DNA of 8,734 nucleotides from JANQPX01 sp051010395 (GCA_051010395.1 JBPCVQ010000269.1:1-8734); one strand, 5' to 3'; positions 1-6,437 are shown, counted from the stretch's first letter. Notes: generated by a model from the sequence alone, not told the origin. Program-made: numbers and translations.

Positions 1-182
1 AAGCGGATGCGTCCGCGCGCTGAGGGTGCCGCCCCTATGATGCCTTTCAAGAGCGACGACTTGCCGGCGCCGTTGGCGCCAAGAACGGTGACGATCTCGC
101 CTTCGGCCAGGTTCAGACTTACGTCACGTACTGCGTGGTTGGCGCCATAGCGGAGGTTGAGTGCATCGACCTCAAGCAGCAT
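1..182 (-). CDS. livF: HAAT-family ABC transporter ATPase, second subunit (LivF-like), N-terminal part
   Basis: This is the first 60 codons of an ATP-binding subunit of a branched-chain-amino-acid-type importer; the rest lies beyond the left edge. I translated it by hand from the ATG at 182-180 because it is too short for an ordinary ORF search. A Walker A motif GANGAGKS is seen at residues 35-42, preceded by the usual LivF-type start (MLLEV, then RYGANHAVRDVS). The start codon sits inside the end of livG, with 11 nt of overlap, which implies translational coupling, and a GGCGAG-like ribosome binding site lies just upstream. LivF and LivG would form the nucleotide-binding dimer on the cytoplasmic face of LivH/LivM. 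LivF rather than a second LivG is chosen from its last place in the H-M-G-F order and the GANGAGKS motif. Confidence 0.9.
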   Translation of the reverse strand, partial: MLLEVDALNLRYGANHAVRDVSLNLAEGEIVTVLGANGAGKSSLLKGIIGAAPSARGRIR

Positions 183-951
183 CTGTGCTCTCGCCTTGGT
201 GGTCAGTGCCGAGATAGGCTTCGAGCACGGCCTGGCTCTCACGCACATCTTCGACGGAGCCGTCAAAGATGCGGCGGCCGAAATTCATGACCGTAACATG
301 CCCGCACAGGCTGTTGACGAAGGGCATGTCATGCTCGACCACGAGCAGCGTCACACCGCGCTCGGAGATATCGAGCAGAAAATCTCGCAAGGTCGCGGTT
401 TCCGACGGATTGAGCCCGGCTGCAGGCTCATCGAGCAGAAGAAGCTCGGGCTTTGCCATCAGGGCGCGCACGACCTCGATCTTCTTGCGTACGCCATAGG
501 GGAGATTGGCAACCACCTGACCTTGATGCGCATCGAGGCCGAAGGCGTGCAGTAAATCCAGCGCTTCGGATTTTTCACTCGATTTCGCCATCAGGCCTAG
601 CGGTTTGAGCTTCTGCAGCAAGCCGGCACGGGCATGCTGGCCGAGCATGACGTTTTCGACCACGGAGAGGTGCGGCATCAGGCGGATGTTCTGAAAGCTG
701 CGCGCCATGCCCATGGTGATGCGCTGGCGAGACGGGATTTTGACGAGATCCTGGCCGTTCAGTCTGACGGCCCCACCGTCGGGCTGGTAGACTCCCGATA
801 TCACGTTGAAAAGCATGGTTTTTCCGGCGCCATTGGGACCGATAAGCGCATGGCGGCTGCCTCTGGCCACATCGAATGACACGTCTTCCAGCACCACGAC
901 CCCACCAAAATGCTTGTCCACCTGATCGAGGCTGAGAATGACGTCAGCCAT
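172..951 (-). CDS. livG: HAAT-family ABC transporter ATPase, first subunit (LivG-like)
   Basis: A 259-residue ATPase that powers import through the LivH/LivM pore. Motifs seen in order: Walker A GPNGAGKT (38-45), Q-loop Gln87 in SFQN, signature region LPYGVRKK (150-157), Walker B LLLDEP (171-176) and the H-loop histidine His207 in VVEHDMP. The C-terminal stretch (about 210-250, FGRRIFDGSVEDVRESQAV) is typical of LivG. The length is normal for the family. The signature reads LPYGV instead of LSGGQ; LPYG-type variants are, from memory, common in this subfamily, so I do not read it as inactivation. Met46 replaces the usual Thr after the Walker A Lys-Thr. The ATG overlaps the end of livM by 8 nt (ATGGCTGA), with a GGAGG ribosome binding site 5 nt upstream (957-961), which fixes the start. 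Confidence 0.95.
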   Translation of the reverse strand: MADVILSLDQVDKHFGGVVVLEDVSFDVARGSRHALIGPNGAGKTMLFNVISGVYQPDGGAVRLNGQDLVKIPSRQRITMGMARSFQNIRLMPHLSVVENVMLGQHARAGLLQKLKPLGLMAKSSEKSEALDLLHAFGLDAHQGQVVANLPYGVRKKIEVVRALMAKPELLLLDEPAAGLNPSETATLRDFLLDISERGVTLLVVEHDMPFVNSLCGHVTVMNFGRRIFDGSVEDVRESQAVLEAYLGTDHQGESTDAA

Positions 952-1792
952 GGCTGCCTCCGGGCCTGAGTTTCAGCCAGAGCCGATCGAGCGCGTCGCG
1001 GGTGACGATGCCTTCGGGGCGGATGATCATCATGGCGACGATGAGCACACCGAAGATCAGGAACCGCCAATCCTCGCCCATGCGCAGCGCTTCCGGGATC
1101 AGCGTGAAAAAGGCCGCCCCCACCAGAGGGCCCCAGGCGGTCTGGGTGCCGCCGATCAGGACGTAGAGCAGGACGAAGATCGACAGGAACGCGTTGAAGT
1201 ACTGAACCTCGACAAAGCCGAAATAGAGGGCGTAGAGCGCTCCGGAAAGCCCGGCGAGCGCGCCGCCGATCGCAAAAGCGCCGACCTGGATCGCGCGATT
1301 GTTAACGCCCATCAAATCGGCCACGGGCTCATCGTCATGAACGGCGCGCATGGCCAGCCCGATCGGTGTCGACATCAAATAGAAGGCGAAGAGCACCACG
1401 CCGACTGCCATCCAGAAAATCACGCCATAGTCGACGTAATCCGACATCACCAGCCCCATGGCGCCGCCCAGGGCTTCGGAATTCAGGATGATGCCGACGA
1501 CCACCTCGGCGAAGGCGAAGGTGGCCAGGACCATGTAGACGCCGCGGGTGCGCAGGATGGGAAATGCGATCACAAAGCCGATCATCCCGCCGGCAAGCGT
1601 GGCGAGAAGGATCGACATGGTGATCGACAAGCCGAACTCGCTGGAGAGCAGGGCACAGGCATAGGCGCCGATCGCCTGGAAACCAGCACCGCCCAAGTTC
1701 AACTGCCCTGCCGCAGCAGTCATATAGATGCCGTAGGCGAAGATGACGTTGATGCCCAAAATGGCGATCAAACCGGAGAGATAGCCGGACAT
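944..1792 (-). CDS. livM: HAAT-family ABC transporter permease, second subunit (LivM-like)
   Basis: A 282-residue integral membrane permease. It has several hydrophobic segments, for example around residues 6-30, 60-80, 85-104, 122-142, 165-192, 200-216 and 240-257. A cytoplasmic EAA-like coupling loop (GLAMRAVHDDEPVADLMGVN, 145-164) would contact the ATPases. A longer reading frame runs upstream to 2080, but it overlaps livH antiparallel to none of its own signals. I chose the ATG at 1792 because it overlaps the livH stop as TGATG, and the protein then begins MSGYLSGLIAILGIN, as family members do. The length is at the short end for LivM, which often carries an N-terminal extension. It forms the heterodimeric channel with LivH; the substrate is unknown. 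Confidence 0.93.
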   Translation of the reverse strand: MSGYLSGLIAILGINVIFAYGIYMTAAAGQLNLGGAGFQAIGAYACALLSSEFGLSITMSILLATLAGGMIGFVIAFPILRTRGVYMVLATFAFAEVVVGIILNSEALGGAMGLVMSDYVDYGVIFWMAVGVVLFAFYLMSTPIGLAMRAVHDDEPVADLMGVNNRAIQVGAFAIGGALAGLSGALYALYFGFVEVQYFNAFLSIFVLLYVLIGGTQTAWGPLVGAAFFTLIPEALRMGEDWRFLIFGVLIVAMMIIRPEGIVTRDALDRLWLKLRPGGSHG

Positions 1793-2709
1793 CAAAACTT
1801 GCCCTTGCCGATGGCGTTGTGGCCGAACAGCCCTTGGGGCCGGAACAGCAGCAACAGCAAGAGCAGGCCCCAGACCGTGATCTGCGCAGAGGTAGCACCG
1901 AAGAAATAGATCGACAGCGTTTCGGTCAGCCCGACGATCAGCCCGCCGGCGATCGCGCCCCAAACCGAGCCCAGGCCGCCGAGCACCATGCCGGCGATGG
2001 CCTTGGTGCCGACCTGATCGCCCATATAGGGCGAGACTTCGCTGTAGTTGACGGCAAAGAGCGCGCCGGCCAGCCCGCATAAAAGGCCGGTCAGGATGAA
2101 CACGATGGGCACGATGCGGTTGACCTCCACCCCCATCAGCACCGCCGCATCAGGATTTTCCGCTGTCGCCCGCAAGGCACGGCCGAGCTTGGTGCGGGTC
2201 AGAAGCAGCGACAGGCTGGCGACGACGGCGAGCGATATCAGGAGGCTCAAGACTTGCGGGATCGAGATCACCAGCCCCGCGAAACGCCAGTTCAGATCGG
2301 TGAACGGCGTGTGAAAGCCGCGTGGATCGGAGCCATGTGCGATCAGGATCATATATTCGAAGATCAGAAGAAAGCCGAGGGAGGAGACGAGCGGAATGGC
2401 ATGCTCCGTGGCGTCCCCATGCTTAGCTTTGAAGTATCGATAGGTGAACCGCTCGACCAGGAGCGACGCCGCGATGGCGGCGAGAACGCCGATGGCCAGC
2501 GATGGCAGCCAGCCCAGGGGGCCACTCAGCCCGAACGGCAGGCCGTAGAAGGAGAGTGACCAGCCCACCATGCCCGCAAGCATGAACAGGACGGGGATCG
2601 TGAAGTTCAGGAAATTCAGAATGCCGATCGTCAGCGTGAAGGCCACGGCCACGCCGACGTAGATGCTGCCGAGCATCAATCCATTCAGGATTTGCTGCAC
2701 GATCAGCAT
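1792..2709 (-). CDS. livH: HAAT-family ABC transporter permease, first subunit (LivH-like)
   Basis: A 305-residue polytopic permease and the first gene of the visible operon. Residues 1-50 (MLIVQQILNGLMLGSIYVGV, then a hydrophobic stretch ending MLAGM) are the classic LivH start. The EAA-like loop lies near 176-199 (GRALRATAENPDAAVLMGVE). The C-terminal half (GMVLGGLGSVWGAIAGGLIVG, about 240-260) and the end FRPQGLFG are also typical. The reading frame is open upstream to 3024, but that stretch lies antisense to the monooxygenase gene. The ATG at 2709 is preceded by AAGGGAAG with a 6-nt gap, which decides the start. The stop overlaps the livM start by one base. No periplasmic binding protein gene precedes it. 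Confidence 0.94.
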   Translation of the reverse strand: MLIVQQILNGLMLGSIYVGVAVAFTLTIGILNFLNFTIPVLFMLAGMVGWSLSFYGLPFGLSGPLGWLPSLAIGVLAAIAASLLVERFTYRYFKAKHGDATEHAIPLVSSLGFLLIFEYMILIAHGSDPRGFHTPFTDLNWRFAGLVISIPQVLSLLISLAVVASLSLLLTRTKLGRALRATAENPDAAVLMGVEVNRIVPIVFILTGLLCGLAGALFAVNYSEVSPYMGDQVGTKAIAGMVLGGLGSVWGAIAGGLIVGLTETLSIYFFGATSAQITVWGLLLLLLLFRPQGLFGHNAIGKGKF

Positions 2710-2715
2710 CGGGCA

Positions 2716-2723
2716 CTTCCCTT
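2716..2723 (-). promoter_or_regulatory. Ribosome binding site of livH
   Basis: Reads AAGGGAAG on the minus strand, 6 nt before the ATG at 2709. It selects this start over the much longer upstream open frame. Confidence 0.75.
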
Positions 2724-2778
2724 GTCCGCCGTCATTGGCCTCCCTTTTTCCCGATGGTTTCGTCGATTCAACAATTTG

Positions 2779-2808
2779 TCCAGACACTAATCTCTTTCGT
2801 GTCTTGGA
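2779..2808. promoter_or_regulatory. Imperfect inverted repeat in the livH/monooxygenase divergent region, candidate operator
   Basis: TCCAGACAC (2779-2787) and GTGTCTTGGA (2799-2808) form an inverted repeat, with one extra base in the right arm and an 11-nt spacer. Overlapping the left arm is TGTC-CA-GACA (2777-2786), a short dyad of the kind bound by GntR-type repressors. The site lies in the middle of the 148-nt gap between the livH and monooxygenase starts, where one regulator could control both directions. I see no convincing -35/-10 pair nearby and no regulator gene in the window, so the role is inferred from position and symmetry only. Confidence 0.4.
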
Positions 2809-2842
2809 GAATGAACTTAGCCTGGTGGTGACGAACAAATCT

Positions 2843-2850
2843 GGAGGCGG
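2843..2850 (+). promoter_or_regulatory. Ribosome binding site of the FAD monooxygenase
   Basis: GGAGGCGG ends 7 nt before the ATG at 2858. It fixes that start over an in-frame extension that runs back to 2663 with no comparable signal. Confidence 0.8.
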
Positions 2851-2857
2851 ACTACTC

Positions 2858-4060
2858 ATGCCCGATCTGTTGGACCGGGTGATCGTGGTGGGCGCTGGCC
2901 CCGTGGGTCTGGTTGCCACAGCGTCGCTTCTGGCCAATGGCATTCCGGTCACGCTGCTGGAGGCCACATCCGATCTGGCCGAAGACTTGCGCGCCTCGAC
3001 GTTCCACCCGCCCACACTGGACATGCTAGACAGGCTGGGCGTGGCGGCGACCCTGGTCGAGCAGGGACTGATCTGCCCTCATTGGCAGTTCAGGGATCGC
3101 AAGGAAGGCGTGATCGCCACATTCGATCTCGGGCATCTCGAAGGCGAGACCACGCATCCCTACCGGCTGCAGTGCGAACAGTGGAAGCTGACGCGGGCCG
3201 TGCGCAAGCTGGTCGACGACCATCCCGATGGGACGCTGATTACCGAGATCCGCGCAGAAGCGATCGAGCAGGGCGACGATAGTGTCATGGTGAAGGGCGT
3301 TCGGCCCGATGGCAGCGTCGAGCGCTTTCGCGGACGCTATCTGGTCGGCGCTGACGGTGGACACTCGGTGGTGCGCAAATCGCTCGGCGTCAATTTCGAG
3401 GGGCTGACCATCCCGGAAATTTTTCTGACGCTCTCGACCCGTTTTCCCTATCATGAAGCAATTCCCGATCTGGCCGAGATCGCCTACATTTCGGATCCTG
3501 AGGAATGGCTGGTGCTCCTGCGCACCCCGTCGCTCTGGCGGGTGCTTCTGCCGACCGACCCTGACGATAGCGAAGAGGCCGTCATGGACCCCGCCAATGT
3601 CGAGCGGCGCCTGCAGGCGGTGGTGCAAAGCGACAAACCTTATGAGGTCGTGCACAAGACGGCCTATCGCGTGCACGAGCGGGTTGCCGACAAATATATC
3701 GATGGCCGCATCTTCCTGGTCGGCGATGCCGCGCACCTGAACAATCCGCTTGGTGGGATGGGCATGAATGGCGGCATTCACGACGCCATCAATCTCGTCG
3801 AAAAACTCACACACGTCTGGCATGGCGCGGATCTCTCGCTGATCGGTCGCTATGAACGACAGCGGCGCAAGGTGGCGCTTGAGACGGTGCAGGCCCAGGC
3901 CCTGCGCAATCGCCGCATCCTTAATTCGACCGACCCGGACGAACGCAGCGCCTTTTATGACGATTTACGCGCCACGGTCGCCGACCCGAAACGCCATAAG
4001 GCTTATGTCATGCGTTCATCGATGATCCAGTCATTGCGCGATCTGGAAGCGGTGGTGTGA
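2858..4060 (+). CDS. FAD-dependent monooxygenase, aromatic-ring hydroxylase type
   Basis: A 400-residue flavoprotein of the PHBH-like, single-component class A hydroxylase family. These enzymes use NAD(P)H and O2 to hydroxylate aromatic or heteroaromatic acids in the cytoplasm. Three family motifs are visible: the FAD-binding GxGxxG (Gly12-Ala-Gly14-Pro-Val-Gly17, followed by the acidic Glu35 ending strand 2), the DG motif VGADGGHS (163-170) and the GD motif LVGDAAHLNNPLGGMGMNGG (287-306). The length is normal. The gene is divergent from the importer operon and convergent with the deacetylase-fold gene. Its last two codons and stop (Val-Val-TGA) fall within the tip of a long inverted repeat shared with that gene. 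Related enzymes include salicylate, 6-hydroxynicotinate and 2-polyprenylphenol hydroxylases; the substrate cannot be assigned. The family call is firm and the pathway is inferred. Confidence 0.93.
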   Translation: MPDLLDRVIVVGAGPVGLVATASLLANGIPVTLLEATSDLAEDLRASTFHPPTLDMLDRLGVAATLVEQGLICPHWQFRDRKEGVIATFDLGHLEGETTHPYRLQCEQWKLTRAVRKLVDDHPDGTLITEIRAEAIEQGDDSVMVKGVRPDGSVERFRGRYLVGADGGHSVVRKSLGVNFEGLTIPEIFLTLSTRFPYHEAIPDLAEIAYISDPEEWLVLLRTPSLWRVLLPTDPDDSEEAVMDPANVERRLQAVVQSDKPYEVVHKTAYRVHERVADKYIDGRIFLVGDAAHLNNPLGGMGMNGGIHDAINLVEKLTHVWHGADLSLIGRYERQRRKVALETVQAQALRNRRILNSTDPDERSAFYDDLRATVADPKRHKAYVMRSSMIQSLRDLEAVV

Positions 4061-4134
4061 CCACCTCATGACTTGCTGGCGTTCTCGAAGAATGAACCAA
4101 GACGTCGATGGGGATGCGCTCCTTTGTCGGAGGG
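4052..4134 (+). repeat. Left outer arm of the long palindrome
   Basis: Begins with GTGGTGTGACCAC, itself a small dyad (GTGGT-GTG-ACCAC), and shares the block GTTCTCGAAGAATGA with the right arm. Its first 9 nt encode Val-Val-stop of the monooxygenase. Similarity with the right arm fades after about 4134. Confidence 0.8.
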
Positions 4135-4210
4135 TGTTGGGGACTCTGTCCTGTCAAACATGCCACTTGGTAAGCAATGTTCGTTATCTGATGCAGGATT
4201 AGTGCCGGAG

Positions 4211-4234
4211 AAAAAAGGGGCTGTCTCAGCCCTT
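4211..4234 (-). terminator. Candidate intrinsic terminator, minus-strand orientation
   Basis: GGGCTG (4218-4223) and CAGCCC (4227-4232) form a perfect 6-bp GC-rich stem with a TCT loop. On the minus strand the hairpin is followed by C and then six T residues (complement of 4216-4211), the classic intrinsic-terminator layout. It lies 336 nt beyond the deacetylase-fold gene stop, inside the palindromic gap, so it would give that transcript a long, structured 3' tail. On the plus strand it is followed by TTCACCCTTT, a weaker tract, so bidirectional use is possible. Confidence 0.5.
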
Positions 4235-4275
4235 CACCCTTTCTTCATCATTCCAAGTGACAGGGGGCTTGTCGG

Positions 4276-4348
4276 TCCATGCGATCCTGGGAATTCGTGC
4301 CCAGATCTGATTTTTCTCCGTGCGGGCAGATTTTCAGGATCGCATGGA
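4276..4348. repeat. Perfect 14-bp inverted repeat with 45-nt spacer (palindrome core)
   Basis: TCCATGCGATCCTG at 4276-4289 is the exact reverse complement of CAGGATCGCATGGA at 4335-4348. Inside the spacer, TGCCC (4298-4302) can pair with GGGCA (4324-4328), extending the stem with an internal loop. Its axis (about 4312) coincides with that of the larger palindrome, so it is probably the best-preserved inner part of the same structure. It could also be a separate small foldback element. Confidence 0.8.
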
Positions 4349-4418
4349 TCAGATTCCAAACTGACGCTTCGTGGTTAAGAAAGCATGAAGTAGGTTTCGT
4401 CGGTGGTCTCCGGACGAC

Positions 4419-4432
4419 TAGAGCAAGCTCTA
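4419..4432. repeat. Short perfect dyad in the convergent gap
   Basis: TAGAGC (4419-4424) and GCTCTA (4427-4432) are perfect inverted arms around AA. It lies next to another stem, TCGTC (4397-4401)/GACGA (4413-4417). Both add to the secondary structure of the right half of the palindrome. No T-run follows, so I do not call a terminator. Confidence 0.5.
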
Positions 4433-4494
4433 ACGCCCGTGATCAGGTTCGCACCTGTGTCACCAGTTCATTCGATGCCAGGGACTCTTCCGAC

Positions 4495-4578
4495 TCCACC
4501 GACAAAGTCGCGCATACCCATCGATGTCCGGCCTCATTCTTCGAGAACGGCCGCAAGTCAATGATGTGGTCACACCAC
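4495..4578 (-). repeat. Right outer arm of the long palindrome
   Basis: Read on the minus strand it begins GTGGTGTGACCAC, identical to the left arm for 13 nt, then continues with about 83% identity over 84 columns. Its first 9 nt encode Val-Val-stop of the deacetylase-fold gene. Confidence 0.8.
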
Positions 4579-5460
4579 ATTGAGATACCACTCGGCGATC
4601 TCCTCGCGGGTAGTCCACCAGACGTCGTCGAACTGGCGGGCGTAGTCGAGGAACATGGTGAGCGCGCGCATGCGGAAGGGCTGGCCGATCACATGAGGGT
4701 GCAGGCCGATGTTCATGTGTCGGCCGCTTGTCGCACTTTCCTTATAGAGCCAGTCGAACTGTTCGCGGAACACGGCGAACCCCCCTTCGGCATCCTTGCC
4801 TTGGCGCATGAAAACGGTGAAGTCGTTGACCTCGGAGGTGTAGGGAACGGAGACCATCGGCTTGCCTGAACGCGTGTGGACGAGATAGGGCTGATCGTCG
4901 TTCAGGAGATCGCAAGTGAAGATCAGGCCCTCTTCGGCGATCAGATCGATCGTGGCCGGCGTGCAGCGAAGCGAGGAGGAGAGCCATCCCTTGGCCTCGC
5001 GCCCGACGGTCTCCCGATAGACCTTCAAGGTTTCGCGGATGACCTGGCGCTCGGCCTCCTCATCACCTTGAAAGTCGGTCAGGAGTTCTGTCTGTTCATA
5101 GTTGTGTGCGACGATTTCGTAGCCCTTGGCGACGGCATGGTCGATCACAGCCTTCCGTTCCAGCCCCATCTTGGCGTTCATGGTGCAGGAGGTCGGCACG
5201 CCTGCCGCTTCGAACGCATCGAACATGCGCCAGACACCGACACGCTGACCATATTCGCGCCAGGTCCAGTTCGGGTTATCGTAGACGCGCCCCGCCAGCG
5301 TGCCGCCGACGATGCCGGGTCCGCCCGGGTAGATCACGCGGTCCGTGTCCTTGACCGGATCCCAATATTCGAAGTTTGTGGTCAGGATCACGGCCAGCCT
5401 CTTGCCGTCAGGCCAATGCAGCGGTTTTCGTTTCGGCAGCGGCACATAGTCGTAACGCAT
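4570..5460 (-). CDS. Polysaccharide-deacetylase-fold hydrolase, PuuE/allantoinase-like
   Basis: A 296-residue cytoplasmic protein of the NodB/CE4 superfamily that most resembles the PuuE branch. Members of that branch act on small cyclic amides or related C-N bonds rather than on polysaccharides. The region matching motif 1 is LTTNFEYW (26-33), with Asn29 and Glu31 where deacetylases have Asp-Asp. Motif 2 is HNYEQ (119-123), with Gln replacing the second His. Motif 3 is near SLRCTPAT (163-170). Next come CDLLNDDQPY (183-192) and the motif 5 region GLHPHVIGQPFRM (252-264). There is no signal peptide. The ATG at 5460 has AGGGAG 8 nt upstream and lies 29 nt after the lyase gene, so the two are probably cotranscribed. 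Lost canonical metal ligands make a plain CE4 deacetylase unlikely; the substrate is unknown. Confidence 0.85.
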   Translation of the reverse strand: MRYDYVPLPKRKPLHWPDGKRLAVILTTNFEYWDPVKDTDRVIYPGGPGIVGGTLAGRVYDNPNWTWREYGQRVGVWRMFDAFEAAGVPTSCTMNAKMGLERKAVIDHAVAKGYEIVAHNYEQTELLTDFQGDEEAERQVIRETLKVYRETVGREAKGWLSSSLRCTPATIDLIAEEGLIFTCDLLNDDQPYLVHTRSGKPMVSVPYTSEVNDFTVFMRQGKDAEGGFAVFREQFDWLYKESATSGRHMNIGLHPHVIGQPFRMRALTMFLDYARQFDDVWWTTREEIAEWYLNVV

Positions 5461-5489
5461 CGCTTCGGCTCCCTGTTCTGCTTTGTCGA

Positions 5490-6365
5490 TTATTCGCCAG
5501 GCGGATCGGTCGGCTCTGCCCAGCGACGGTCGAAGTCCCAGACATCCTCGAACCCCATCGTTCGGCAGAACGTATCGAAATCATGCAGCGGCTGCTTGGT
5601 GACGATGCCCTGGTCATTGAGTTCGGCATAGCCGCGGCGCAATGCCTCGCCGGCGCTGAGAAATCCCAGGCCTGGGTGAATGGCGAGCGCGTAGCCGATC
5701 TGCAGCAGCTCGGCGGCAGGCAGGACTGGCGTGCGCCCGCCGGAGACCATGTTAGCAACCAGGGGCTTGTCGATGCGGGCGGCGATGGTCTTGAGCTCAT
5801 CCACGCTTTCAGGGCTCTCGACGAAGATCAGGTCGGCACCGGCCTCGGCGTAAGCTTCGGCCCGGCGGAGAGCTTCGTCCAGGCCAAGGGACGTCCGGCT
5901 GTCCGTGCGTGCGATGATGAGGAAATCTTCCGATTGCCTGGCCTCCCGCGCCACCTGGAGCTTCCGAACCATGTCTTCAGCCGCGATCACACGCCGGCCG
6001 TCGGTATGGCCGCATTTTTTGGGAAATTCCTGATCCTCAAGCTGAATGGCGCTGACGCCGGCGGCCTCGTAGCCGCAGACGGTATGGCGAATGTTCAGGA
6101 GCCCGCCATAGCCGGTATCGGCATCAGCAATGATGGGCGTTTGGGTTCCGGATGCAATCTGGGCGATGCGCGAGAGCATGTCCGTGTAGCTGGCGAGCCC
6201 CGCGTCCGGCAAACCCAGATGCGACGCCGCAATGCCGTAACCGGTGACGTAGAGCGCATCGAAACCCGCTTGATCCGCGATTAGTGCGGAGATCATGTCG
6301 TAGACGCCCGGCGCCAGCACAAAGCCACCGCTCTCGATCCTTTTGCGAAGACGCCCGTCCGGCAT
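5490..6365 (-). CDS. Isocitrate lyase/PEP mutase family lyase
   Basis: A 291-residue TIM-barrel enzyme of the ICL/PEPM superfamily, which forms or cleaves C-C or P-C bonds of 2-oxo or hydroxy acids with Mg2+. Seen: the Mg-site stretch ADADTGYG (80-87, with Asp81 and Asp83), QLEDQ (108-112), the superfamily active-site motif KKCGH (116-120), ARTDS (152-156) and ANMVSGGRTP (204-213). The last pattern resembles oxaloacetate decarboxylase and 2,3-dimethylmalate lyase relatives more than 2-methylisocitrate lyase (NMTEFG). The ATG at 6365 follows AAGGGGA with a 5-nt gap. It is the first gene of a two-gene minus-strand unit with the deacetylase-fold hydrolase and is divergent from the isomerase-family gene. 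It probably performs the final cleavage to pyruvate-, glyoxylate- or succinate-level products; this is inferred. Confidence 0.9.
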   Translation of the reverse strand: MPDGRLRKRIESGGFVLAPGVYDMISALIADQAGFDALYVTGYGIAASHLGLPDAGLASYTDMLSRIAQIASGTQTPIIADADTGYGGLLNIRHTVCGYEAAGVSAIQLEDQEFPKKCGHTDGRRVIAAEDMVRKLQVAREARQSEDFLIIARTDSRTSLGLDEALRRAEAYAEAGADLIFVESPESVDELKTIAARIDKPLVANMVSGGRTPVLPAAELLQIGYALAIHPGLGFLSAGEALRRGYAELNDQGIVTKQPLHDFDTFCRTMGFEDVWDFDRRWAEPTDPPGE

Positions 6366-6437
6366 GTTGCTCCCCTTGAATGGCCGATATCTGTTACGGC
6401 AAAGTCTAAGCGTCCGGGCAGGGCTGATGCAAAAGAA

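Larger units (their letters stand above)
4052..4578. repeat. Long degenerate palindrome filling the gap between two convergent genes
   Basis: This interval reads as one large, decayed inverted duplication. Outer arms 4052-4134 and 4495-4578 (reverse complement) align with 70 identities over 84 columns and one gap, counted by eye. An inner perfect 14-bp inverted repeat lies at 4276-4289/4335-4348. CTTTCTT at 4239-4245 matches AAGAAAG at 4377-4383. All three pairs share nearly the same axis, at about 4311-4315. Between the outer and inner arms the match is weak, with indels. No coding potential that I trust is present. It could be a foldback or MITE-like element, two opposed copies of a 260-nt 3' element, or a remnant whose transposase was lost. 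The ends are abrupt: similarity stops exactly outside GTGGTGTGACCAC. I see no clear target-site duplication. Confidence 0.75.

Noticed and set aside
150..154. LivG signature LPYGV and Walker A Lys-Thr-Met (livG protein residues 150-154 and 44-46) as signs of an inactive ATPase
   Set aside because: Coordinates here are residue numbers in livG. All other ATPase motifs are intact and LPYG-type signatures are, from memory, common in this subfamily.
938..1909. Plus-strand open frame of 323 codons antisense to livM
   Set aside because: It mirrors the strongly supported livM reading frame, has a low-complexity, His/Asp/Glu/Gln-rich composition typical of antisense translation, and has no recognisable domain.
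3026..3823. Minus-strand open frame of 265 codons antisense to the monooxygenase
   Set aside because: It is a shadow of the high-GC coding strand; the monooxygenase FAD motifs are decisive.
4073..4378. Small plus-strand ORFs in the convergent gap (4073-4378 and the start of 4279-4869)
   Set aside because: They lie in a palindromic region and have no good ribosome binding site or recognisable domain. The longer one runs antisense into the deacetylase-fold gene.
5376..6284. Plus-strand open frame of 302 codons antisense to the ICL/PEPM lyase gene
   Set aside because: It covers a gene with clear active-site motifs on the other strand and shows no family features itself.
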